DNA of 64,000 nt from HXMU1420-13 sp965229525 (GCA_965229525.1 OZ245886.1:124001-188000), one strand, 5' to 3'. Positions 53,353 to 61,530 are shown, counted from the first letter of the stretch. Program-made: numbers and translations. Notes: generated from the letters alone by a model not told the origin.

Positions 53353-53394
53353 TAATTTATAGAAATTTTTTGATGTTAATTCTCGAACTAGGTT

Positions 53395-53832
53395 ATGACT
53401 ATGAATCAAGAATTTAGATGCGACTGCCCGGTTACTACTGCCATTGACGTGTTAGGTGACAAATGGATGCTGATCATTATTAAGCAAATGCTTATTGAAG
53501 GGATGGAAACATTCAAAGATTTTACTGAAAGCGATGAAGCCATCTCAACGAGTATTCTAACAACGAAATTGAAATGCTTAGAGCAATATGGGCTAATTGA
53601 GAGAAAAAGTCATCCAACCAATAATAAGACGAAACTTTATCACCTTACTGATGATGGATTATCTCTTACTCCGGTAATTGTAGAATTGGCTTTATGGAGT
53701 GATACTACCCTTAGAGAATTCAATCCTATAATGCGAGAAAGTGAGGAACTTGATTTAATGAAAAGTAACAAAGATGCGTTTATCGAGCAGTTGAAGACTC
53801 GTTATAGAGATAATATTGCTACATCAAGATAA
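53395..53832 (+). CDS. HxlR-family transcriptional regulator
   Basis: 145 residues. The winged-helix core is typical: CPVTTAIDVLGDKWMLIIIK, ISTSILTTKLKCLEQYGLIERK and YHLTDDGLSLTPVI. Cys9 and Cys11 precede the first helix; the Cys just before P-V is the conserved redox/electrophile-sensing residue of several HxlR proteins such as YodB. It likely represses by binding TTACTT-N9-AAGTAA sites in the gap to the divergent membrane gene and upstream of the mdaB-like gene. Its 3' end overlaps the radical SAM gene by 9 bp on the other strand. Confidence 0.88.
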   Translation: MTMNQEFRCDCPVTTAIDVLGDKWMLIIIKQMLIEGMETFKDFTESDEAISTSILTTKLKCLEQYGLIERKSHPTNNKTKLYHLTDDGLSLTPVIVELALWSDTTLREFNPIMRESEELDLMKSNKDAFIEQLKTRYRDNIATSR

Positions 53833-55731
53833 CTGAGATTTTCTAGTCAGCTCGCTTAGATTATCCTCTTTTTGTTCTTCTATAAACCCCTCAATCAAAT
53901 CTTCGGGGTGGGTTGTTGGTGTAACCGGAAATTCGAACCACTCATCTACCCTTTTATCAAAATCTGATCGATTTAAGAAACTTTGTAAGGCTTTATTCAA
54001 ACCCTCGGTATAATTAGTATGTTCTGTGCCTTCCGGATCTTCGTGCCATAAATCGTTTTGGGCAAATCCTTCGAATTCAGGTCCGGTTATGATGATGCCA
54101 AATTCATCGGGGTTCTTTCCTACCGGACTATGAACCGTGGTTGTGAATTGATGCCAGAAGGCGGATTGAATGCAGTTCTTCTCAAATAACTGTCGGACCA
54201 CTTCTAAAGAATCGATGGTTTCCTGCTGGGATTGGGTAGGGAAGCCATACATGAGATAAGCATGAACAAGTATCCCACACTTCGAGAAATTATGGGTAAC
54301 CCGACTAACCTGAGCGATATCCACCCCTTTTTTCATCTTCGCCAATAAACGATCGGAGGCGACTTCCAGTCCACCAGTAACGGCAATACAACCGGCTTTC
54401 GCCATTAAATCGCAGAGTTCGTTATTGAAGGTTTTTTCGAAGCGGATATTGGTCCACCAGGTAATGGAAACCTTTCGTTCAATCAACCGCTTGGACAGTG
54501 CCTTCAACATACTGGGTGGTGCAGCTTCATCCACAAAATGAAAACCAGTGATGCCAGTATCCTGAACAATCTTCTCGATTTTATTTACCAGGTCATCCGC
54601 CGTCGTGTTTTGATAATTGCCGATGTAATCAAGACTCACATCACAAAAAGAACATTGCCGCCAATAACACCCATGCGAAATGGTGAGTTTATTCCATCGT
54701 TTGTCCGTCCACATGCGATGCATGGGATTCACCACATCCAAAAACGACACATATTTATCAAAAGGAAGTCCCACATAATTCGGTGCCGGCAAACTGCTGT
54801 GATGATGAATGGTATTCGGAAGATGATTTTTATACACCACCTCCTCATTCTCCAAAACGAAGGTTCTTTCCAGTTCATCGATGTTCACTTCTCCATCCAA
54901 ATATTGCAACATTTTTAACAACGGACCTTCCCCATCATCCAAAGAAATGAAATCAACCAATTCAAAGATTCGGGGATCTTCCAGACTGCGCAGTTCAGTG
55001 TTGCAATAGCCTCCCCCAAAGGCGACATGAATATCCGCATAAAACTGTTTGATGAATTGTGAACATCTCAAGGCCGCAAATAAATTACCCGGAAACGGAA
55101 TGGTAAATCCGATTAAGTCCGGCGTATGTGTTTTGATTTGTTCTTCCAACAAGTTGAACATCTCATCTTCTATCAGGGTTGGCTGGTAGCCTAGATATTC
55201 ATCGATTTTATCAAAGCTGCTGGCCGACGATCCGATTTGTTCGGCATACTTAGTGAAGGCAAAAAACTCATCCACATTCGCCTGAATAAAATCACCGATT
55301 TCTTCTATGAATAGTGTGGAATAATGTTTGGCCTTATCGATCACTCCTTCCTCGCCTGACTCCCACTGAATGTTCGTATTCACCTTTTCCAATCTGTGAC
55401 CGATGGGTAAGAAATCAGGCTCAAGAATGTTGTAAGCAGCATCGATATCCTGCTTTTGAAGAAAGCTGATTACTGCATCCACCCTTGAGCAGTAATGCTC
55501 CTGCATCTCCCTAATCTTCGGAAAATGGTTATTCCCTAACTCCTCGGCTTCTTGAAAAATCTGTTTTAAAAAATCACCGGTAAAAATGGTAGTAAACAAC
55601 TCAATACTCAGATCACAATGAGCAACGGATACTTCATATTCTTCCAGAAACCCCTTCAGGTAAGAACTTGCCGGATAGGCGGTATTCAGTTGAGTAAAAG
55701 GCGGAGTGATTAGAAGAAGCTTGGATCGCAT
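53824..55731 (-). CDS. B12-binding-domain radical SAM protein
   Basis: 635 residues. The N-terminal part contains a cobalamin-binding-like Rossmann segment (about 195-290, LIGFTIPFPGNLFAALRCSQF, HVAFGGGYCNTEL). The radical SAM domain (about 350-560) holds the cluster motif HGCYWRQCSFCD, the Cx4Cx2C form found in this subgroup, then VTGGLEVASDRLLAKMKKG and AYLMYGFPTQSQQETIDS. Such enzymes perform methylations or rearrangements; the substrate is unknown. It is monocistronic, with the RAYT/REP region upstream. Confidence 0.88.
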   Translation of the reverse strand: MRSKLLLITPPFTQLNTAYPASSYLKGFLEEYEVSVAHCDLSIELFTTIFTGDFLKQIFQEAEELGNNHFPKIREMQEHYCSRVDAVISFLQKQDIDAAYNILEPDFLPIGHRLEKVNTNIQWESGEEGVIDKAKHYSTLFIEEIGDFIQANVDEFFAFTKYAEQIGSSASSFDKIDEYLGYQPTLIEDEMFNLLEEQIKTHTPDLIGFTIPFPGNLFAALRCSQFIKQFYADIHVAFGGGYCNTELRSLEDPRIFELVDFISLDDGEGPLLKMLQYLDGEVNIDELERTFVLENEEVVYKNHLPNTIHHHSSLPAPNYVGLPFDKYVSFLDVVNPMHRMWTDKRWNKLTISHGCYWRQCSFCDVSLDYIGNYQNTTADDLVNKIEKIVQDTGITGFHFVDEAAPPSMLKALSKRLIERKVSITWWTNIRFEKTFNNELCDLMAKAGCIAVTGGLEVASDRLLAKMKKGVDIAQVSRVTHNFSKCGILVHAYLMYGFPTQSQQETIDSLEVVRQLFEKNCIQSAFWHQFTTTVHSPVGKNPDEFGIIITGPEFEGFAQNDLWHEDPEGTEHTNYTEGLNKALQSFLNRSDFDKRVDEWFEFPVTPTTHPEDLIEGFIEEQKEDNLSELTRKSQLS

Positions 55732-55779
55732 GGGGCAAATATAGCGCTCTTTTTGAATAATCGATTAGTTTAACTCTTG

Positions 55780-55825
55780 TTCCGAAGGTCCACCTTCGGA
55801 ATACATTCCAGAAGCTCGAGCTTCT
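55780..55825. repeat. REP-like palindrome pair upstream of the RAYT gene
   Basis: The first palindrome has arms TTCCGAAGGT (55780-55789) and ACCTTCGGAA (55792-55801) around CC. The linker contains GAATACATTCC. The second is the perfect palindrome AGAAGCTCGAGCTTCT (55810-55825). The same linker joins two palindromes downstream of the gene, so the pair is a BIME-like unit associated with this transposase. Confidence 0.75.
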
Positions 55826-55883
55826 AATTAGAAATTGTAAGGAATAGGATTCCCAAAGGTCTTATAGGAAAAAGACCAAGCTC

Positions 55884-56420
55884 ATGGGAAGATCAAGATT
55901 CAAATTTTACGAAAGTCACTTTCCTTACTTTATAACTTGTAGCCTATTAGAGGGAATTCCACTTTTTTCAGATCCACAAATTGCTAGAATCATATTAGAT
56001 TCACTTGTATTTATACAGGAAAACAAAGAGGTGAAACTGTATGGGTATGTACTTATGGAAAACCATATGCATATGATTATTGAATCAGAAAACAATTCCG
56101 AAGTTCTGAAAAGTTTTAAAACATATACCGCTAAAATGACTTTAGAATCACTCAAAGAGAGAAACAGATTACTTTATCTGAAAAAGCTCAAATTCCACAA
56201 AAGAGTACACAAACAACAAAGTACCTATCAGGTTTGGCAAGAAGGTGGTCATCCTAAGCAACTTGATAGCATTGAAAAAATGAGCTCATGCTTAGAGTAT
56301 ATCCATAACAATCCAGTCAAAACAGGTTATATCGATGATATAACGCATTGGCGATATTCGTCCGCTCGTAATTATCAAGGGATATCTGGGTTAATACCAA
56401 TAACAATTTTCAAGAGGTAA
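55884..56420 (+). CDS. REP-associated tyrosine transposase (RAYT)
   Basis: 178 residues of the Y1/HUH transposase fold. The metal-binding HUH motif is His61-Met-His63 in VLMENHMHMIIES. The catalytic-helix region YTAKMTLESL and the C-terminal block YIHNNPVKTGYIDDITHWRYSSARNY are diagnostic of RAYTs. The gene is flanked on both sides by palindromes that share a linker, the expected arrangement for a RAYT with its cognate REP sequences. It is a domesticated single-copy type, not an insertion sequence with clear ends. Confidence 0.9.
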   Translation: MGRSRFKFYESHFPYFITCSLLEGIPLFSDPQIARIILDSLVFIQENKEVKLYGYVLMENHMHMIIESENNSEVLKSFKTYTAKMTLESLKERNRLLYLKKLKFHKRVHKQQSTYQVWQEGGHPKQLDSIEKMSSCLEYIHNNPVKTGYIDDITHWRYSSARNYQGISGLIPITIFKR

Positions 56421-56435
56421 CAATAATAGTACTTT

Positions 56436-56511
56436 GAAGCTGGAGATTCTCGAATACATTCCCAAGCAGGAGCTTGGGAACGAGAAAAGCAGGAGCTTGG
56501 GAACGAGAAAA
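56436..56511. repeat. REP-like palindromes and 23-bp tandem repeat downstream of the RAYT gene
   Basis: GAATACATTCC links an imperfect GAAGCTGGAGATTCTC to a hairpin with arms TTCCCAAGC (56459-56467) and GCTTGGGAA (56472-56480). The 23-base unit starting GCAGGAGCTTGGG and ending ACGAGAAAA occurs twice in perfect tandem (56466-56488, 56489-56511). The TTCCCAAGC/GCTTGGGAA plus ACGAG pattern is a widespread RAYT-linked repeat type. Confidence 0.75.
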
Positions 56512-56563
56512 ATCGTAACTCTAGTGATTTCAATGTTTCATGTATCTGAAAATCCAAAAAAAC

Positions 56564-57151
56564 CTACCGAAAATATTCATCAAGATGCTTTTGAAGTCTT
56601 ATTAAATCACTCTCAATTTTCGGATTTTTCATTACATCAAAGCAAGCAAAAGTTGGTATAGGTTTCATACCGAAGAACTTAAAATTCATATGCTGTGGAA
56701 AAAATAAATCATCAATGGATTTACCTGCAAAAAGAAATTCATTCTCATCATTAAAAGCTTCTTCAGGAGCATTAAATGTCAATGAAAGCATATATCGCGT
56801 ATCCTGCATCAAACCTCCACCACCATAATTCTTTTTCGGTGATTCTGCTGTTCTCCCATCATTTTGACTCATTTTACCAAACATACCAGCGGTGTAAACT
56901 TCGTCCATATATTTCTTGAAACTCCAAGGCAATCCCATCCAGTTTGTTGGAGATTGTAAGATGACCACGTCTGCCCAGATATGCTTATCGACCTCTTCAT
57001 TCGCATCCCAATCATCTTTCATAGTTGTGGTTTTTATATCATAACCCACTGTTTTAAGATGTTCTCCAATCCTTTTGGCGATTGATTTATTTAATTCGCC
57101 TTTTGCAAAAGGATATTCCTGATGTGCATTTATTATAAGTGCTTTCTTCAT
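56564..57151 (-). CDS. MdaB-like NAD(P)H:quinone oxidoreductase
   Basis: 195 residues. A flavodoxin-like fold starts KKALIINAHQEYPFAKGELNKS; QSPTNWMGLPWSFKKYMDEVY and the Gly-rich KKNYGGGGLMQDTRYMLSLT are typical of the MdaB/KefF-like group, which reduces quinones in two-electron steps and lessens oxidative stress. It has a long upstream gap that contains three HxlR-type operators and a promoter closely related to that of the HxlR-linked membrane gene. The predicted leader would be about 240 bases. Confidence 0.85.
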   Translation of the reverse strand: MKKALIINAHQEYPFAKGELNKSIAKRIGEHLKTVGYDIKTTTMKDDWDANEEVDKHIWADVVILQSPTNWMGLPWSFKKYMDEVYTAGMFGKMSQNDGRTAESPKKNYGGGGLMQDTRYMLSLTFNAPEEAFNDENEFLFAGKSIDDLFFPQHMNFKFFGMKPIPTFACFDVMKNPKIESDLIRLQKHLDEYFR

Positions 57152-57379
57152 CGCTTGTTGTTTTTTTAAAATTAAAATATTCAGTTTTATTAGCGCTCTT
57201 CAGCTTTGTAGTTTTCAATTCGGAGTATATCATAGAAGACATTGTGTCTTTTGTAGGAGTTATTGAATTACCCTTACTTACTGTCTTAGTCTAACTCTTA
57301 CCTCAGGTATCTGAAATTTTTGAAAGTAAGCGTATGCCTAAAACCTATCTTATCTAGGTCGCCATTTGATAACTAATTA
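57152..57379. other. Long untranslated leader or spacer of the mdaB-like gene
   Basis: Between the predicted promoter (57398-57427) and the ATG at 57151 lie about 230 bases with no convincing gene. Short minus-strand frames exist but either stop at once or run out of frame into the reductase gene. No riboswitch was recognised. Confidence 0.35.
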
Positions 57380-57400
57380 TTACTTTTTTATTGCAAGTAA
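57380..57400. promoter_or_regulatory. Predicted HxlR operator A
   Basis: TTACTT and AAGTAA flank nine bases exactly. It touches the -7-like TATTTTTA (minus strand 57405-57398), as operator D does at the other promoter. Confidence 0.65.
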
Positions 57401-57427
57401 AAATACTCTATTACTTTCATTATGCAA
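57398..57427 (-). promoter_or_regulatory. Predicted promoter of the mdaB-like gene
   Basis: On the minus strand TTG (57427-57425), 19 bases and TATTTTTA (57405-57398) reproduce the promoter of the HxlR-linked membrane gene with one change in the -7. A second exact -7-like TATATTTG lies at 57444-57437 without a matching -33. Confidence 0.5.
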
Positions 57428-57431
57428 GTAA
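57411..57431. promoter_or_regulatory. Predicted HxlR operator B
   Basis: TTACTT and AAGTAA flank nine bases exactly, 31 bp from operator A. It covers the -33 element, as operator E does. Confidence 0.65.
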
Positions 57432-57440
57432 TTATCCAAA

Positions 57441-57461
57441 TATATTTCATTGTGCAAGTAC
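57441..57461. promoter_or_regulatory. Predicted HxlR operator C (weak left half)
   Basis: The right half is AAGTAC and the spacer TCATTGTGC is nearly that of operator B; the left half TATATT is degenerate. It lies 30 bp from operator B, continuing the three-turn phasing. Confidence 0.5.
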
Positions 57462-57668
57462 TATTTGATGCTGAATAGATAGATGCGACAAAATTTCAAA
57501 TCATTAACCCGTTAATTTCGTTGTGTACCTCTTGCTGCGCAATGCGATATAAAATTCTCCAGTTTTTATAAATCCAGATTGGAAGCTTCCACACTAAAGG
57601 CTAGTACTTCCGGAACACACACCCAACAAAGATTTAGTGAACGAAAAGATTGAGAAGCAACTAGATCT
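57462..57668. other. Gap beyond the operator cluster, no gene seen
   Basis: This 207-bp remainder of the 517-bp gap lies between operator C and the 3' end of the GTG-start methyltransferase gene. I see no gene, strong hairpin or further operator copy. Confidence 0.35.
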
Positions 57669-58319
57669 TTAAAGGATAAACAGTGTGGTAACCATGAGTC
57701 CATAAGTATCTTTTAGAGTGAACAAAGGCTTTTCTTCGGTGAACTCAAAATTGAAGGGTTTCATCTGAAGTTTCAACCCACTTTTCTTTTTCAATCGTGT
57801 TCCCTGACCTGAAATTATATCCAGATTGGGTTCAAACACTCCTTCTGGTATGTGTTCGGTGATAATCACATATTTGAAAGCCGAGAGTTTGTCTAATATT
57901 AGTTGAACTTCATTGTTGGAAAGATGCTGCAGCACATGTCGAAGAATAGCAACATCTCCTTTAGGTAACTCATCTTTTGAAATATCGAGATAATGGAACT
58001 CCAGCTTTTCATCCTGGAACATCATTTTATTACGCTGGATCAAATCTTCAACTATATCAACCGCAATGTATTTCTGAGTAAAAGGGATCAATTCCTTCCC
58101 GACATTGAAATCCCCACAACCCAGATCACAAACAGATATTGGATTTTCGAATGAGTTCAGGAAATCAGAAACAGCCTTAACATATGGTTCAACAATTGTT
58201 GGGTTATGAGCACCAAACCCGGAGTGAAACTCCCCTTCTTCCCCACCCCACAAATTTTTTTCATAAACCTGTGTCATCGCTGCTTTTGTAGGCCAGGGGT
58301 TTTTATTCTTTGCTTTCAC
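57669..58319 (-). CDS. Class I SAM-dependent methyltransferase
   Basis: 216 residues. SAM motif I is ISVCDLGCGDFNVGKEL and motif II YIAVDIVEDLI; DVAILRHVLQHLSNNEV follows. The family-specific N-terminus NPWPTKAAMTQVYEKNLWGG precedes the fold. The start is GTG at 58319, supported because a decayed copy of the N-terminus (KKPWPT) at 59163-59240 keeps the same residues; the next ATG (58277) would remove them. The substrate is unknown, perhaps a sugar or small metabolite. Confidence 0.8.
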   Translation of the reverse strand: MKAKNKNPWPTKAAMTQVYEKNLWGGEEGEFHSGFGAHNPTIVEPYVKAVSDFLNSFENPISVCDLGCGDFNVGKELIPFTQKYIAVDIVEDLIQRNKMMFQDEKLEFHYLDISKDELPKGDVAILRHVLQHLSNNEVQLILDKLSAFKYVIITEHIPEGVFEPNLDIISGQGTRLKKKSGLKLQMKPFNFEFTEEKPLFTLKDTYGLMVTTLFIL

Positions 58320-58389
58320 TAAAGCTTTATATTTAAGTGATATAGTATTATAATTTTATGACGTTAATTTGAAACTGTGTCAAAAGAGA

Positions 58390-59145
58390 ATGTATAAAAC
58401 TACCGTATATTTTATTCTCACTTCAATGATTCTCATGGTAATGATGACTTGCAAAGATTCGCCTACTAAGACCATTGAAGAGCCATTCACCAATGAATCA
58501 CTATTAGGTACATGGGAAAGTGAAGGAAGTGTGCTGGTATTTAATGAGGATCAAACATTTATTGATTCCACATATTTATTCAGCTCCCCAGAATCACCGC
58601 TGTATACGTGTGAATATGATGAAGGAAGTAACTCAGAAACTTCTACCAAAACACTTGATAGAGTAATTCACGGTGAATACTATGTAACTGATAGTACCAT
58701 TGTCTTTCAGAAGCTTGAACTCATTGAATCCTGTTTTCTATTTTTTAGATTCATCCCTTACTTGGAAAAAACGTTTCATTTTGAAAATGATAGTTTAACT
58801 CTGCATAGCTTCAAAGAATTTGACAGAATGGGTACTAATACAGGATTATCCGGTGCCTGGAGATCAAGTTATTCGACCCTTTCCTACCCAATTGGTGTAG
58901 CCGATTACCCATCCTTTATAGAAATCCATCAAACCATAGAATTTGATACACTTTCCGGTAAGGTCTATGGATATGGCGGTCCTCCTCTAGAAGATAATGA
59001 GATTAGTGAAACGCCATATTATTACGACCCTCCGTACTTTTCACCCTTTATCGGAGCAAGGCCTGTAACTCAAAAACTCATTCTAAAAGAAAATAAGATG
59101 CTTTTGTTTGATGAGTTTTCTACTTCCCACGTAAGAAAGAATTAG
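58390..59145 (+). CDS. Putative lipoprotein with lipocalin-like domain
   Basis: 251 residues from ATG 58390, which has AAGAGA upstream; a TTG 21 bases earlier is less likely. The signal ends MVMMTC (lipid Cys about 21). The mature part opens ESLLGTWESEGSVLVFNEDQTF, the G-x-W strand of lipocalin-like domains, repeated in weaker form near GLSGAWRSSY. Function unknown. It sits between the intact methyltransferase gene and the relic of its copy. Confidence 0.68.
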   Translation: MYKTTVYFILTSMILMVMMTCKDSPTKTIEEPFTNESLLGTWESEGSVLVFNEDQTFIDSTYLFSSPESPLYTCEYDEGSNSETSTKTLDRVIHGEYYVTDSTIVFQKLELIESCFLFFRFIPYLEKTFHFENDSLTLHSFKEFDRMGTNTGLSGAWRSSYSTLSYPIGVADYPSFIEIHQTIEFDTLSGKVYGYGGPPLEDNEISETPYYYDPPYFSPFIGARPVTQKLILKENKMLLFDEFSTSHVRKN

Positions 59146-59162
59146 TTCTGTTCACTACTTAA

Positions 59163-59240
59163 CAAATAATTTCGCAAAGCTGAATCATAGTAGCTTATGT
59201 AGGCCAGGGTTTCTTTATTTTGTTTGCGTCTTTGTCGTTC
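59163..59240 (-). pseudogene. Decayed partial copy of the methyltransferase N-terminus
   Basis: On the minus strand the frame reads KIKKPWPT, then a TAA, then ATMIQLCE, matching NKNPWPTKAAMTQVYE of the gene at 58319: the Lys codon after PWPT has become TAA (59197-59195). At DNA level AAACCC-TGGCCTACATAAGC aligns with AAACCCCTGGCCTACAAAAGC with few changes. Only about 25 codons remain; no SAM motif is left. Confidence 0.6.
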
Positions 59241-59265
59241 TTCCTCTTAAATGATGCTAAGATAA

Positions 59266-60018
59266 ATGAGTAAATATTTACACACCGAAGAGAAACATAA
59301 TTTATCGGATCCAAAGGTAATCGTACCTGAAATTATTCGTCTTTTAAATCCAAAAAGTGTGGTAGATTTTGGATGTGGAGTTGGCACCTTTTTGGATGTG
59401 TTCAAGCAAGAAGGAGTTACTGAGGTACTTGGCATCGACGGCCCCTGGGTGAACAAGGATTTACTTCACCAGCATATTGACTCGACTGAGTTTTTAGAAA
59501 TGGATTTAGAGGGTGAAATTAAACTCGACAAAAAATATGATCTGGTATTAAATCTTGAAGTTGCAGAACACCTAAAAGAAGGATCTGCAGATACCCTGGT
59601 TCAAAATTTAATAAGTGCCGGTAACCTAATTTTATTTTCGGCAGCCATCCCCTTTCAAGGCGGACAAAATCACATCAACGAGCAATGGCTGACTTATTGG
59701 GAGAAGAAATTCGAAAAACACAATTATGTAGTCCATGATGTGATACGACCTATTTTTTGGGATAATCCCGATATCTTCTGGTGGTATCGCCAAAATATGG
59801 TGTTGATTGCTCCAAAAGATTATAAGCTACCTGAATCGTTGGCTAGTTCTCCAATACGAAATCTGGTTCATCATGAACCTTATTTGATTAAAGCCAAAAT
59901 GCTTGAAGAGATAACTAAAGGCGAAACTTCTCTATCATTTTACCTAAAGAGTTTGATCTATAAAGTATTTGGCTACGATTTCACTCAAAAAGTGAAACGG
60001 TTAATAAAAGGATCCTAA
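59266..60018 (+). CDS. Class I SAM-dependent methyltransferase
   Basis: 250 residues. SAM-binding motif I is SVVDFGCGVGTFLDVF, motif II VLGIDGPWV, and LVLNLEVAEHLKEGSADTLV continues the fold. The C-terminal half has HINEQWLTYWEKKF and DIFWWYRQNMVLI. Members of this group often methylate sugars or surface glycans, but no glycan cluster is next to it. It ends 11 bp before the DUF5946 gene. Confidence 0.82.
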   Translation: MSKYLHTEEKHNLSDPKVIVPEIIRLLNPKSVVDFGCGVGTFLDVFKQEGVTEVLGIDGPWVNKDLLHQHIDSTEFLEMDLEGEIKLDKKYDLVLNLEVAEHLKEGSADTLVQNLISAGNLILFSAAIPFQGGQNHINEQWLTYWEKKFEKHNYVVHDVIRPIFWDNPDIFWWYRQNMVLIAPKDYKLPESLASSPIRNLVHHEPYLIKAKMLEEITKGETSLSFYLKSLIYKVFGYDFTQKVKRLIKGS

Positions 60019-60029
60019 GCATTTTTAAA

Positions 60030-60458
60030 ATGGAAGAATTTATTGCCTGTGGTGCAAAATCTCTGAATATTGAAGGTGAGGTTCATAAATACATGCTCTC
60101 TTCTCCCGGGTGCTGGGCGATGTTTAGTGAAATTATGGCCCGAGAGTTTTCGGATATTAAATACTGGCAGGCTCATCAATTTACAGTGGACGCCTATGCC
60201 CTCCAGCTCGTGGGTAATAAAGATGATAAAAGAGACCTTAACTCTGTGCATATTCACCTTGCTGCCCTTTTTAGAATTTTCGAAAAAGGAGTGTCTTTGC
60301 AGAATGCTCCCGAATTAAGAAAGCAGTTTTCTCTGTTTTATAAAGGGAAGGATATTCTTGACTGGCAAGAGCCCCCTGAATCATTTGGTGAGATAACCGT
60401 TTTCGATCCCTGGAATAATGAAGACCCTAACTTGCATTTCGAGATCACCCGAAATTGA
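60030..60458 (+). CDS. DUF5946 family protein
   Basis: 142 residues. The family pattern is visible: G-E-V-H-K-Y at about 16, SPGCWAMFSEIMAREFSDIKYW, then HQFTVDAYALQLVG. The conserved His and Cys residues hint at metal binding, but the function is unknown. It is probably co-transcribed with the methyltransferase gene. Confidence 0.75.
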   Translation: MEEFIACGAKSLNIEGEVHKYMLSSPGCWAMFSEIMAREFSDIKYWQAHQFTVDAYALQLVGNKDDKRDLNSVHIHLAALFRIFEKGVSLQNAPELRKQFSLFYKGKDILDWQEPPESFGEITVFDPWNNEDPNLHFEITRN

Positions 60459-60526
60459 GCAGAATCTGTGTGGAAAGCGTGGTCGCATCAGCATGAAAAA
60501 ATTGCTGAGTTAGTTTCTAAAATCTC

Positions 60527-61348
60527 TTAAATCCGCTCTACATCATCCGGGTTCTTACCAAACTTAGCCGGTACCCATTGCATTGATTCTATAGGCGGAC
60601 GTACATAGCTCGGATCTTTGATCACCGGTGGTAATTCAATGGGATCCGGGGTGATATCCTCATAAGGAATTTGATCCAGTAAATGAGAAATGCAGTTTAG
60701 TCGAGCATGCTTTTTGATATCCGCATTCACCACAAACCAGGGCGATTGGCGGGTATCTGTATGGCGAAACATTTCATCTTTCGCTTTTGAATATTCTACC
60801 CATCGACTTCTGGATTCAAGATCCATTGGGCTTAATTTCCAGCGTTTTAGTGGGTCACGGTTTCGGGCTTTAAATCGTCGATCCTGCTCTTTATCCGAAA
60901 TTGAAAACCAATATTTAAGTAAGATGATCCCGCTACGTAACAACATATTCTCAAATGATGGGCAGGATCTAAGAAATTCCTGGTATTCATCTTCGCTGCA
61001 AAAACCCATAACTCGTTCAACACCGGCACGGTTATACCAACTTCTATCAAAAAGAACGATCTCACCAGCCGAGGGTAAATGCTCAATATAACGCTGGAAA
61101 TACCACTGAGTTCGCTCCCTTTCAGTTGGTCGATGAAGTGCAACTACCCGTACTATTCTGGGATTCACACTTTCCGTAATTCGCTTAATTACTCCCCCTT
61201 TACCTGCAGCATCTCTACCTTCGAATAATACTGCAACTCTAAGTCCTTTAGTTTTTACCCAATGCTGGAGTTTTATTAATTCAGTCTGAAGCTTCTCGAG
61301 CTCTTTCTCATATTCCTTTATAAAAAGCCTGCCTTTCTTATCGTACAT
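60527..61348 (-). CDS. ppk2: Polyphosphate kinase 2
   Basis: 273 residues, a single PPK2 domain. The Walker A is FEGRDAAGKGG (Gly44-Lys50) and the Walker B region EIVLFDRSWYNRAGVERVMGF; the lid includes RFKARNRDPLKRWKLSPMD. PPK2 enzymes phosphorylate NDP or NMP with polyphosphate. The single-domain form with this lid is most like the NDP-phosphorylating class. It is divergent from the RluA-type gene across a palindromic AT-rich gap. Confidence 0.93.
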   Translation of the reverse strand: MYDKKGRLFIKEYEKELEKLQTELIKLQHWVKTKGLRVAVLFEGRDAAGKGGVIKRITESVNPRIVRVVALHRPTERERTQWYFQRYIEHLPSAGEIVLFDRSWYNRAGVERVMGFCSEDEYQEFLRSCPSFENMLLRSGIILLKYWFSISDKEQDRRFKARNRDPLKRWKLSPMDLESRSRWVEYSKAKDEMFRHTDTRQSPWFVVNADIKKHARLNCISHLLDQIPYEDITPDPIELPPVIKDPSYVRPPIESMQWVPAKFGKNPDDVERI

Positions 61349-61444
61349 CCCGTCTATTTTATATTTTCATCAATGTCGCTTAACAATATAATTTATTTGA
61401 TGAAGAAAGTTTGAAGGAGGAAAAATTATGAATTAAGATTAGAA

Positions 61445-61500
61445 GAATTAGGAAATAAGAATACTCTCATCACTATTCTTAATTATCATATTCCTAATTC
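61445..61500. repeat. Nested AT-rich palindrome between ppk2 and the RluA-type gene
   Basis: The outer arms GAATTAGGAA (61445-61454) and TTCCTAATTC (61491-61500) are perfect, and an inner hairpin TAAGAATA (61456-61463) / TATTCTTA (61474-61481) lies inside. AATTCCTAATT words extend to 61507. It resembles the element at 17383-17460 and may belong to a dispersed repeat family. Confidence 0.5.
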
Positions 61501-61530
61501 CTAATTGAAAAAACCCGTAGCTTTGTGCCC

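Noticed and set aside
54538..54918. 126-codon plus-strand frame inside the radical SAM gene
   Set aside because: It is antisense to the cluster-binding region of a full-length radical SAM protein.
56434..56661. 75-codon plus-strand frame after the RAYT gene
   Set aside because: It reads through the REP palindromes and the antisense of the MdaB-like gene end.
57152..57379. Small gene in the mdaB leader
   Set aside because: The longest minus-strand frame runs out of frame into the reductase gene and shows no protein-like features.
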